Origin: Bacillota bacterium
GTDB taxonomy: Bacteria; Bacillota; UBA994
Assembly (NCBI GenBank): GCA_018725275.1
Contig: QLUC01000062.1
Coordinates: forward strand, 1 to 9,910
Direction of reading: 5' to 3'
DNA: 9,910 bases
Shown: piece by piece, positions 1 to 6,462 of the stretch
Position numbering within the stretch: position 1 is the first letter of the stretch
How the letters are laid out: each line of letters starts with the position of its first letter
Notes under the pieces: generated by a model
Told to the model about the DNA's origin: nothing
Database searches by the model: none
Seen by the model: the letters and a program-made list of their open reading frames with translations, nothing else
Translations under genes and position numbers: made by a program

Positions 1-224
1 CTGTCTTCCCCGTCATCCGTGGCAACCTAGCGCAAGCATGTTCCATGGTCATCGGCGTTATTCTCTGCTTGAGCACTGGGGTGGGGTTGTTACAAGAACT
101 GAGCGTGCCGACCATCTACCCGGTTGTTGATTATATCCTCACCGGCCTATTAATTTCCCGGGGGTCGAACGTGCTGCATGATCTCCTACAACAGGTGGGC
201 AAGTACAAAAAAATTAAAGGTTAG
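1..224 (+). CDS. Small hydrophobic membrane protein, C-terminal part (5' end outside window)
   Basis: An open frame runs from the left edge (first full codon at position 3) to a TAG stop at 222-224, giving 73 visible residues. Two hydrophobic stretches look membrane-spanning: about residues 14-31 (SMVIGVILCLSTGVGLLQEL) and 38-52 (YPVVDYILTGLLIS). They are followed by a polar, basic tail containing SRGSNVLHDLL and ending KYKKIKG. A hydrophobic helix followed by a 'TGLLISRGSN..HDLL' tail resembles, from memory, short uncharacterised or holin-like membrane proteins of Firmicutes and their phages; this is only a similarity of pattern. The frame has no stop before the window edge, so the true start lies upstream. 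It is convergent with the aspS-terminated operon, 17 nt from the aspS stop, so it is a separate transcription unit. Function unknown. The coding call is fairly sure because of composition, membrane pattern and placement. Confidence 0.7.
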   Translation, partial: VFPVIRGNLAQACSMVIGVILCLSTGVGLLQELSVPTIYPVVDYILTGLLISRGSNVLHDLLQQVGKYKKIKG

Positions 225-240
225 TCAAGCGCCTTTTTTT
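207..240. terminator. Weak A/T-rich hairpin between convergent genes, possible bidirectional terminator
   Basis: AAAGG at 216-220 can pair with CCTTT at 232-236 around an 11-nt loop. The hairpin is flanked by seven A (207-213) on the left and ends in a run of seven T (234-240) on the right. Read from either strand this gives a short stem followed by a U-rich tract, and it lies between two converging stop codons (224 and 242). Only two G-C pairs support the stem, so placement is the stronger argument. The left arm overlaps the last codons of the + strand gene. Confidence 0.4.
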
Positions 241-241
241 G

Positions 242-2008
242 CTAGATAGGCAGCTGCGTAATTGCCAGCTTCAACTCTTGCAGCAGGCTCTTGGGCACGA
301 CATTAGGTGCCGCGGTCATGAGGTCTTGCGCGGTTGTCGTCTTAGGGAAGGCGATACAGTCGCGAATGCTATCCCTCTCTGCCAAGAGCATCACCAGGCG
401 GTCTAGTCCGAGGGCAATCCCCCCATGTGGTGGGGTACCATACTCAAAGGCCTCTAATAAAAAGCCGAATTTCTCCTGCGACTCCTCTTCCGCAAGCCCT
501 AGACAACTGAACATTTTCTCTTGCAACTCGCGGCGGTGGATACGAATGCTGCCGCCGCCTAATTCTACACCGTTTAGAACCAGGTCGTAGGCCATAGCGC
601 GTACGTCCCCTGGGTGAGTGTCCATTTTTTCTTCATGCTCCGGTAAAGGTGCGGTGAAGGGGTGATGGCAGGCAACAAATCGCTGGCTGCTATTGTCCCA
701 TTCCACAAGAGGGAAGTTGACGACCCAAAGAAATTTGAAGATACCAGCTTGCTTTAGCCCCAATTTATCGGCGAGATGTTGCCGCAAGGCGCCAAGGCTG
801 GATAAAACAATCTTGGGCTGGTCAGCAACAAAGAGGAGCAAATCGCCTTTTTCTCCGGTTAACGTGTGGATAAGCTGTTGCACCTTCTCTGCCGGGAGGA
901 ACTTGGCAAACGAAGAGCGCATGCCACTATCGTCAAGGGCGATGTAGGCCAAGCCCTTAGCGCCAAACTTGCCCGCAAATTGGGTCAGTTCCTCGATGTC
1001 CTTGCGGCTATACCCAGCACAGCCTTTGGCATTAATGGCCCGAACAGTGCCTTGTTTGGCCGCCTCAGCAAAGACTTTGAACTCTGTGTGGGCTACAAGG
1101 GAGGTAACATCGACGATTTCCAGGCCATAGCGCAAATCCGGCTTATCAGAGCCATATCTATTCATAGCATCGTCATAAGTTAGGCGGGGAAACTCGATGC
1201 TAGACCCATCAATGCCTAAAGTCCGCGCGCAAATATCCCGCATCATCGCTTCAGTCAGCAGTTGCACATCCTCTGCGGCGACGAAGGACATCTCTATATC
1301 AATTTGCGTAAATTCCGGCTGGCGATCAGCCCGCAGATCTTCATCGCGAAAACACCGCGCCAATTGAAAATAGCGGTCAAACCCTGCCACCATCAGGAGC
1401 TGCTTAAAGAGTTGCGGTGATTGGGTCAGGGCATAAAATTCCCCCGGATTAACGCGACTAGGAACAATATAGTCCCGTGCACCTTCGGGGGTAGAGCGCG
1501 CTAAATAAGGCGTCTCGATTTCTAAGAAGCCTTGACTGTCAAGAAAGTTTCGCACCACTTGCGCCACTTTGTGACGCAAGATGAGATTCCCCTGCATCTC
1601 CGGTCGACGCAAATCGAGGTAACGATACTTAAGACGCAGGCTCTCCTCCACCTTGAGATCTGCTTGAATATAGAATGGCGTCGTTTTTGCGGGGTTATGA
1701 ATGGTGAGAGAGTGGATAAAGACTTCGATCTCACCTGAGGCCAGGTGATGGTTGGCATCCTTGGCTGGTCTTTTTTGCACAGTCCCCGCAACTTCGACGA
1801 CAAATTCGCTGCGTAAAGTCTCAGCCTGGGCAAAAACCGTCGCATCTTGCGGATCGAAAACCAGCTGGACAAGCCCCCCGATATCCCGCAGGTCAGCGAA
1901 GATGAGACCGCCTAGGTCTCGCCTCTTGGCAATCCACCCGCACAACCTCACCTCTTTTCCCACTTGAGCCAGCGAAAGCTCACCGGTGCGGGTACGATGT
2001 AATTTCAT
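242..2008 (-). CDS. aspS: Aspartyl-tRNA synthetase (bacterial type, class II)
   Basis: Charges tRNA-Asp with aspartate in the cytoplasm. The 588-residue length is normal for bacterial AspRS. Residues 1-100 form the OB-fold anticodon-binding domain (CGWIAKRRDLGGLIFADLRD). The catalytic core has RSTPEGARDY (171-180), class II motif 2 with FRDEDLRADRQPEFTQID (220-237), and motif 3 with GLDR (534-537) followed by SIRDCIAFPK. The long segment between motifs 2 and 3 fits the bacterial GAD-containing insertion. The OB loop has Leu (residue 32) where P. aeruginosa non-discriminating AspRS has His31; this leans toward a tRNA-Asp-specific enzyme, but that is inference. An in-frame ATG lies at 2023, but it sits on the Shine-Dalgarno GGAGG (2017-2021), so the ATG at 2008 is the start. 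The ATG overlaps the hemZ stop in an ATGA, implying coupling. It is the last gene of the operon, and hisS, its usual neighbour, is absent. Confidence 0.97.
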   Translation of the reverse strand: MKLHRTRTGELSLAQVGKEVRLCGWIAKRRDLGGLIFADLRDIGGLVQLVFDPQDATVFAQAETLRSEFVVEVAGTVQKRPAKDANHHLASGEIEVFIHSLTIHNPAKTTPFYIQADLKVEESLRLKYRYLDLRRPEMQGNLILRHKVAQVVRNFLDSQGFLEIETPYLARSTPEGARDYIVPSRVNPGEFYALTQSPQLFKQLLMVAGFDRYFQLARCFRDEDLRADRQPEFTQIDIEMSFVAAEDVQLLTEAMMRDICARTLGIDGSSIEFPRLTYDDAMNRYGSDKPDLRYGLEIVDVTSLVAHTEFKVFAEAAKQGTVRAINAKGCAGYSRKDIEELTQFAGKFGAKGLAYIALDDSGMRSSFAKFLPAEKVQQLIHTLTGEKGDLLLFVADQPKIVLSSLGALRQHLADKLGLKQAGIFKFLWVVNFPLVEWDNSSQRFVACHHPFTAPLPEHEEKMDTHPGDVRAMAYDLVLNGVELGGGSIRIHRRELQEKMFSCLGLAEEESQEKFGFLLEAFEYGTPPHGGIALGLDRLVMLLAERDSIRDCIAFPKTTTAQDLMTAAPNVVPKSLLQELKLAITQLPI

Positions 2009-3183
2009 TGTGAATTCCTCCATTCCCTCAACAATTCGCGCCTATTCTCGACACTCTTGTGCAGGCGGTCTAAGTACACTTTGGCGTCTTTGGGATGGGC
2101 ATGGCGCTGCCATGGCCCCGTTGGCCGAGGGAACATGCTCGAGGCTCCCGCCCCCACGCCGATTATACTCTGCCTTTCGCCAATGATGAGCATGTTGTAT
2201 AAACACTCCTTGCCTGGTTTCGCCCATCCGACATTCTCCAGGCCAGCAAGTATGCCACGCTGTCGATAAAGATAGTATGGCCTAAAGCCGGCTTGCGCCA
2301 GCATGGTAGACGCAGTGTCGCTAGCGACTAAGGCCTCGCCTTCAGGCATCTCCGCCCACCTTTCTCCCTCACCAAATCGCGAAGCACGTTTTGGCGCAAA
2401 CATGTGGATGGTGACGCTTTCTGGGGCGAGCGACAGAACCGCCTCAATACTCTGCTCCACCGAGGCCGCATTTTCCCCCGGCAAACCGACTATCAGGTCC
2501 ATGTTGATGTTCGCAAAGCCCATCTCTCTCGCCAAGAAAACCTTTTCTCGGATTTGTTCGACGGTATGCGAGCGGCCAATGATGGCCAAAGTGTGATCAT
2601 GCATGCTCTGTGGGTTAATTGACAACCTAGTATTTTTCGGCATGACGGCGAGGTTTTCCCTGTCGATAGTGTCGGGACGGCCCGCCTCTATAGTCAGCTC
2701 GAGTTTACCTTCCCAGAGTGGCAGGCGGTGCACAGCTGCCAGCAAGCGTTCTAACTGGCCGGCCGTCAGCGTGGTCGGCGTACCGCCACCAATGTAGCAG
2801 GTACAGACTTTTAACCCCAGCTGCTCTAAGTCCTGTCCCACGCTCCACAGTTCCTGTTCTAGCCCACGGCAGTACTCTTCTCTCGCGGCGCGACGATATT
2901 GCGTGAGACTGTGGGATGGGAAGCTGCAATATGTGCAACGAGAGGGGCAAAAAGGGATGCCAATGTAGAGTGAGATTAAGTCATGTCGCCCAACCAAAGG
3001 TGCTAAGAGATTATTCTGGACTTCGGCCACATCGACCACGAGGCGCGCTCGGACGGGGTCGACATCGCGCTCAAGGGCTAGGCGATGCACAATTTCGCGG
3101 GGGGTAAACCCAATAGAAAGCATTTGGTCAACCAGCTTACCGGGACGAACTCCGACCAACGAACCGTAAGGCTTTTTTACCAA
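2005..3183 (-). CDS. hemZ: HemZ-type radical SAM protein (coproporphyrinogen III dehydrogenase-like), short N-terminus
   Basis: A radical SAM protein of the HemN superfamily, HemZ branch. It carries the 4Fe-4S motif CPSRCTYC (Cys79, Cys83, Cys86) inside YIGIPFCPSRCTYCSFPS, then GGGTPT (132-137), EAGRPDTI (166-173), SINPQS (188-193), INMDLIVGLPGE and, near the end, PYYLYRQRGILAGLENVGW. These match B. subtilis HemZ as I remember it. HemZ is annotated as oxygen-independent coproporphyrinogen III oxidase; the true substrate in clostridial relatives is uncertain and no haem genes are in this window. At 392 residues it is about 100 shorter than the B. subtilis protein: it begins at the PYGSLVGVRPGKLV segment that lies near residue 105 there. 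The only start available is TTG at 3183, or a second TTG at 3159; the frame upstream is open to a TAA at 3267-3265 but has no start codon. The nearest purine-rich site (AGAGAGGG, 3197-3204) is 13 nt away, so translation probably relies on coupling to the preceding gene, which it overlaps by 7 nt. The stop overlaps the aspS ATG. Confidence 0.88.
   Translation of the reverse strand: MVKKPYGSLVGVRPGKLVDQMLSIGFTPREIVHRLALERDVDPVRARLVVDVAEVQNNLLAPLVGRHDLISLYIGIPFCPSRCTYCSFPSHSLTQYRRAAREEYCRGLEQELWSVGQDLEQLGLKVCTCYIGGGTPTTLTAGQLERLLAAVHRLPLWEGKLELTIEAGRPDTIDRENLAVMPKNTRLSINPQSMHDHTLAIIGRSHTVEQIREKVFLAREMGFANINMDLIVGLPGENAASVEQSIEAVLSLAPESVTIHMFAPKRASRFGEGERWAEMPEGEALVASDTASTMLAQAGFRPYYLYRQRGILAGLENVGWAKPGKECLYNMLIIGERQSIIGVGAGASSMFPRPTGPWQRHAHPKDAKVYLDRLHKSVENRRELLREWRNSQ
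2017..2021 (-). promoter_or_regulatory. Shine-Dalgarno site of aspS (decides the start)
   Basis: GGAGG on the - strand lies 8 nt upstream of the ATG at 2008 and inside the end of hemZ. It overlaps the alternative in-frame ATG at 2023-2021, which therefore cannot be served by this site. The position supports the 588-residue form, beginning MKLHRTRTGELS as the family does. Confidence 0.8.
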
Positions 3184-3788
3184 TAGCGATTCCGCGCCCT
3201 CTCTTGCTCGATGGTGGTAGCGGGGCCATGACCAGGGAAGACCTGCGTGTTTCCAGGTAGTTCTTTAAGGATGTTAAGAGATTCCTGCAGCAACTTGCCA
3301 TTGCCCCCTAACAAGTCAGACCGGCCGATACCTTGGGCAAACAGGGTGTCGCCGGAGAAGAGCACCCGCTCGCCCTCGCTATAATAGCAACACGATCCAG
3401 GTGTATGCCCCGGGGTAGATAACACCCTAAATAATGTTCCGGCCATGTCTACGTCCTCACCGGGAACCAGATTTTCATCTATGGTGATCGCTTCAGTCAG
3501 CCCAAGGTAGGCCGCTACCTCGTCCTCCACCGCCCCGAGCAAGTAGTTGTCGGCGGAGTGACCGTAGATACGGCCACCGGTAGCGCGTTTAAGCTCCATC
3601 GCTACCGCGACATGGTCCGCGTGACCATGCGTAAGAAATATCTTCTCTAGAAGTGCCTGCTCCTTGCGCAGTGCCGCGAGAATGGCTTCACTGCTGCCGG
3701 CCGGATCGATGAGCGCCGCCTTGGGGCCATCAATGATTAGATAGGAATTGGTGTTTAATGCCCCCACTCGCAATGTCAAAATCTTCAT
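3177..3788 (-). CDS. GloB/YqgX-like metallo-beta-lactamase-fold hydrolase
   Basis: A cytosolic metallo-beta-lactamase-fold enzyme of the glyoxalase II-like group. All metal ligands are visible: HGHADH (His54, His56, Asp58, His59), His128 in STPGHTPGS, Asp147 in FSGDTLF, and His187 in FPGHGPATT. The 203-residue length is that of the short YqgX/YcbL-type proteins, which lack the full C-terminal glutathione-binding domain of true glyoxalase II. The substrate is therefore unknown; thioester hydrolysis is only a family-based guess. Two ATG codons stand in tandem (3791 and 3788). AGGAGG (3795-3800) is 3 nt from the first and 6 nt from the second, so 3788 is preferred and the protein begins MKILTLRVGALNTNSYLI as relatives do. 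The dtd TAG stop (3801-3799) lies at the edge of this ribosome site. The family commonly sits between dtd and hemZ in Clostridia, which fits here. Confidence 0.9.
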   Translation of the reverse strand: MKILTLRVGALNTNSYLIIDGPKAALIDPAGSSEAILAALRKEQALLEKIFLTHGHADHVAVAMELKRATGGRIYGHSADNYLLGAVEDEVAAYLGLTEAITIDENLVPGEDVDMAGTLFRVLSTPGHTPGSCCYYSEGERVLFSGDTLFAQGIGRSDLLGGNGKLLQESLNILKELPGNTQVFPGHGPATTIEQERARNRYW

Positions 3789-3794
3789 CATGCA

Positions 3795-3800
3795 CCTCCT
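3795..3800 (-). promoter_or_regulatory. Strong Shine-Dalgarno site of the MBL hydrolase gene
   Basis: A perfect AGGAGG followed by TG on the - strand. The spacing is 6 nt to the ATG at 3788 and only 3 nt to the ATG at 3791, which favours the second start. The upstream dtd stop codon TAG overlaps the site, so a ribosome finishing dtd ends on the next gene's ribosome-binding site. Confidence 0.8.
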
Positions 3801-4248
3801 AAAAGAGTTTTTCGCTGTCTAAGAGAATGGTCACCGGTCCATCATTGACCAGTTCGACTTGCATCATCGCCCCAAAAGACCCGGTGGCCACCGTCAAGCC
3901 GTACTCCTTAAGTCCCGCCACAAACTGATGGTAAAGAGGAATGGCGATTTCAGGGCTGGCCGCATCGTCAAAGCTAGGGCGCTTACCACGCCGACAATCG
4001 CCGTACAAAGTAAACTGGGAAATAGCCAACACGGCCCCCCCCTTTTGGGCTAGGCTCAAATTCATCTTGCCTTCGCTGTCCGCAAAAATCCGCAGTCCGG
4101 CAATTTTCTCGGCCAGGTAGGTAGCGTCTTTAAGGGTGTCATGCCTTGCTACACCGAGCAGGACGACCAATCCCCAGGCAATCGCTCCCACAACCTCATC
4201 CCCAACAACCACTCTAGCTTTACTGACTCGTTGCACTACCGCTCGCAC
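3799..4248 (-). CDS. dtd: D-aminoacyl-tRNA deacylase (DTD1 type)
   Basis: Hydrolyses D-amino acids, and in some systems glycine, mischarged on tRNA, so acting as a chirality checkpoint in translation. With a GTG start at 4248 the protein has 149 residues, close to the usual length, and begins VRAVVQRVSKARV like its relatives. The active-site motifs are intact: SQFTLYGD (77-84), GKRPSFDDAA (88-97), TGSFGAMMQV, and NDGPVT with the Gly-cisPro pair at 137-138. Three starts are possible: TTG 4272, ATG 4254 and GTG 4248. The AAAGGGG site (4258-4264) is 9 nt from the GTG but only 3 nt from the ATG, so I chose the GTG; the ATG remains a real alternative. The gene overlaps the end of rel by 29 nt. The rel-dtd pairing is widespread in Firmicutes. 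Confidence 0.95.
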   Translation of the reverse strand: MRAVVQRVSKARVVVGDEVVGAIAWGLVVLLGVARHDTLKDATYLAEKIAGLRIFADSEGKMNLSLAQKGGAVLAISQFTLYGDCRRGKRPSFDDAASPEIAIPLYHQFVAGLKEYGLTVATGSFGAMMQVELVNDGPVTILLDSEKLF

Positions 4249-6436
4249 CGGCATCTTCCCCTTTACTGACAATGCTCGCCATGCGCTTGACGCTTAAGGC
4301 ATCTCGCAACTTCTGCAATTTAGCCAAGACCCTTTCACAATGGGCGAGGTCACGCACGATAATCGTAAATTTTAAATGAGCTTCCTTTTCCTTGGTGGAG
4401 CGAGCCTGCATAGAGGCAATATCGGTCTTTAATTCTGCCAGGGCCTGCGTGACGTCGCGCAAAATACCGGGGCGGTTCATGCCGATAAATTCGATGCGCA
4501 CCTGGTATGAGGCAGAGGCACGGTCCGACCACTTGACATTGATGAGCCTTTCGGGTTCACGCGCCAGACTTGACACATTAGGACAATTGGCGGTGTGCAC
4601 CGAGACCCCTCTACCGCGGGTGACAAAACCAACGATTTCATCTCCCGGCAGCGGGCTGCAACAGCTGGCCAGCCTTACAAGCGCATTCTCTAGGCCGACC
4701 ACCTGCACTTCGTTCCGCAAGGCACTTTGCTTAGTCATCACCGGTACACTAGGTATCTCGACCTCAACCTCGGCCTGGGCATGGTCTTTAAGAAACTTGG
4801 GGATGAGCCTGTTAGCGATATGCATGGCGCTGACGCCGCCGTAGCCAATATTTGCCAGCAAATCATCCTCAGAAAGGTAGTTCTGCTCCAGAGAGATCTC
4901 CCCAAGATACCTAGCAACCAGAATCTCTTCGACCGGATAACCCTGCCTGTGCACCTCTTTAGCGAGCATCTCTCGGCCTCGCTCAACGTTCTCGGCCTTT
5001 TGTTCCTTTTTGAACCACTGGCGAATTTTGCTGCGAGCCTGAGGCGTGCGGACTAGCTTCAGCCAGTCGCGACTGGGACCGTTGGTTTGTTTGGTGGTGA
5101 TTATTTCTACAATGTCGCCTGTCTTCAGCTCATAGGTCAGAGGCACGATACGACCACTGACCTTTGCACCCACACAGCGGTGCCCGATATCTGTGTGCAC
5201 ACGGTAGGCGAAGTCTAATGGGATAGAGCCAACCGGTAAATCGACGATATCCCCCTTGGGAGTGAACACAAAGACCTCATCGACAAAGAGGTCTATCTTC
5301 AGACCCTCCACAAATTCTTCGGGGTCCACAAAATCCTTCTGCCACTCCAGGAGTGAGCGCAACCAGGCTAATTTTGTCGAGAGCTCCTTCTCTGGCTTGG
5401 CTCCTTCTTTGTAGGCCCAGTGGGCAGCTACGCCATGTTCCGCAATGTGATGCATTTCGAATGTTCTGATCTGCAGTTCTAGGGGTTCGCCTTGTTCGCC
5501 CACAATGGTCGTATGCAGGCTCCGATACAAGTTGGGTTTTGGGTTGGCGATAAAGTCTTTGAAGCGCCCAGGGATAGGACGCCAGATACTGTGGACAACA
5601 CCGAGCACTTCATAGCAGTCCTTCACCGAATCAACAATTACGCGCAAGGCGATGAGGTCATAGATCTCATCAAAGCTTTTACCCGACAACATTTTGCGAT
5701 AGATACTGTAAAAATGTTTGGGACGCCCCTGCATCTCCGCCCTTACATCGACTGCAGCGAGATGATTGCCGAGGGTAAATAAGGCCCTCTCAATTACCTC
5801 CTCGCGATTTTGCCGCTTGGCAGCGACCCGTGTCGCAATGTCTTCATAGGCGACTGGCTCCAAGTACTTGAGGGCTAAATCCTCAAGTTCCCATTGCATG
5901 CGGCTAATTCCCAGGCGATTCGCTAACGGGGCAAAGATATCTAAGGTCTCCCTCGCTGTCGGTTTTTGTCTATCTGGGGGGCGAAACTTGAGTGTGCGCA
6001 TGTTGTGGAGCCTGTCCGCTAGCTTAATGAGGATAACTCGCAGGTCCTCCGCCATGGCTAGAAACATCTTGCGCAAAGTTTCGGCCTGTTGTTCCCGTTT
6101 GTTTTTAAAGTCAAGACGGCTGAGCTTGGTGACACCATCCACTAGCTTAGCTAGGCGCGTGCCGAAAGTTGTGGTAATTTCGGCTAAGCTCACACCAGTG
6201 TCCTCGACCACATCGTGCAGAATAGCGGCACAAATTGTTTCTAAATCCATCTGCATTTCAGCTAGAATGTAGGCCACAGCTAAGGGATGGGAGATATATT
6301 CCTCACCGGATTCTCTAGTCTGGCCACCATGTGCCTCTGCTGCAAACTCAACAGCCCGCGCGAGCAGGTTAAAATCTGCCCCCGGGCTGTACTGCTTAAT
6401 TCTATCGGTCAACAGTCCGTAGTCGATTCCGTTCAA
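4220..6436 (-). CDS. relA: Bifunctional (p)ppGpp synthetase/hydrolase (Rel/RelA-SpoT family)
   Basis: Makes and degrades the alarmone (p)ppGpp from GTP/GDP and ATP in response to amino-acid starvation. The hydrolase HD domain (about 30-170) is intact, with His50, His74-Asp75, Glu78-Asp79 and Asp141; these line up with the metal and catalytic residues of S. equisimilis Rel. The synthetase domain (about 230-340) has Asp260 in EIYDLIALRV, the bifunctional-type RFKD (291-294), NPKPNLYRSLHTT and Glu320 in ELQIRT. A TGS domain follows (about 387-448), then a helical region, a conserved cysteine/zinc-finger region with Cys592, Cys593, His614 and Cys618, and an ACT domain (about 644-720). Both activities are predicted. 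The RFKD motif, as opposed to the EFDD of enterobacterial RelA, supports a single bifunctional Rel. The start is TTG at 6436 behind AGGGGGAG. The gap to apt is 26 nt, and the 3' end overlaps dtd by 29 nt. 738 residues is a normal length. Confidence 0.97.
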   Translation of the reverse strand: MNGIDYGLLTDRIKQYSPGADFNLLARAVEFAAEAHGGQTRESGEEYISHPLAVAYILAEMQMDLETICAAILHDVVEDTGVSLAEITTTFGTRLAKLVDGVTKLSRLDFKNKREQQAETLRKMFLAMAEDLRVILIKLADRLHNMRTLKFRPPDRQKPTARETLDIFAPLANRLGISRMQWELEDLALKYLEPVAYEDIATRVAAKRQNREEVIERALFTLGNHLAAVDVRAEMQGRPKHFYSIYRKMLSGKSFDEIYDLIALRVIVDSVKDCYEVLGVVHSIWRPIPGRFKDFIANPKPNLYRSLHTTIVGEQGEPLELQIRTFEMHHIAEHGVAAHWAYKEGAKPEKELSTKLAWLRSLLEWQKDFVDPEEFVEGLKIDLFVDEVFVFTPKGDIVDLPVGSIPLDFAYRVHTDIGHRCVGAKVSGRIVPLTYELKTGDIVEIITTKQTNGPSRDWLKLVRTPQARSKIRQWFKKEQKAENVERGREMLAKEVHRQGYPVEEILVARYLGEISLEQNYLSEDDLLANIGYGGVSAMHIANRLIPKFLKDHAQAEVEVEIPSVPVMTKQSALRNEVQVVGLENALVRLASCCSPLPGDEIVGFVTRGRGVSVHTANCPNVSSLAREPERLINVKWSDRASASYQVRIEFIGMNRPGILRDVTQALAELKTDIASMQARSTKEKEAHLKFTIIVRDLAHCERVLAKLQKLRDALSVKRMASIVSKGEDAGASGSATSQ
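4258..4264 (-). promoter_or_regulatory. Shine-Dalgarno site of dtd inside the rel coding end
   Basis: AAAGGGG on the - strand lies within the last codons of rel. It is spaced 9 nt from GTG 4248 and 3 nt from ATG 4254. It supports initiation of dtd inside the rel gene and favours the GTG. Confidence 0.55.
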
Positions 6437-6441
6437 GGTAA

Positions 6442-6449
6442 CTCCCCCT
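6442..6449 (-). promoter_or_regulatory. Shine-Dalgarno site of rel (supports TTG start)
   Basis: AGGGGGAG on the - strand, with 7 nt between the G run and TTG 6436. The same arrangement (AGGGGGA, 7 nt, TTG) precedes recJ. There is no nearby ATG in frame, so this site fixes the TTG start. Confidence 0.7.
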
Positions 6450-6462
6450 ATGAAGAGCGAAA

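Noticed and set aside
866..1183. A 105-codon open frame on the + strand opposite aspS
   Set aside because: Fully inside aspS in antisense, with no recognisable motif; coding signal belongs to the - strand.
2009..2023. Longer aspS form starting at ATG 2023
   Set aside because: This ATG overlaps the GGAGG that serves ATG 2008; the shorter form matches the family N-terminus.
3173..3178. A6 run at the MBL/hemZ junction as a programmed frameshift making a fusion protein
   Set aside because: The hydrolase TAA stop is read before or within the run, so a ribosome would terminate before a slip onto the hemZ frame; reinitiation explains the overlap better.
4392..4844. A 150-codon open frame on the + strand opposite rel
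   Set aside because: It lies wholly antisense to the conserved ACT/cysteine-rich end of Rel and its product shows no domain pattern; it reflects codon use of the real gene.
5868..6272. A 134-codon open frame on the + strand opposite the Rel HD domain
   Set aside because: Antisense to catalytic motifs of Rel, rich in Ser/Arg as expected for a shadow frame, and no credible ribosome site was noted.
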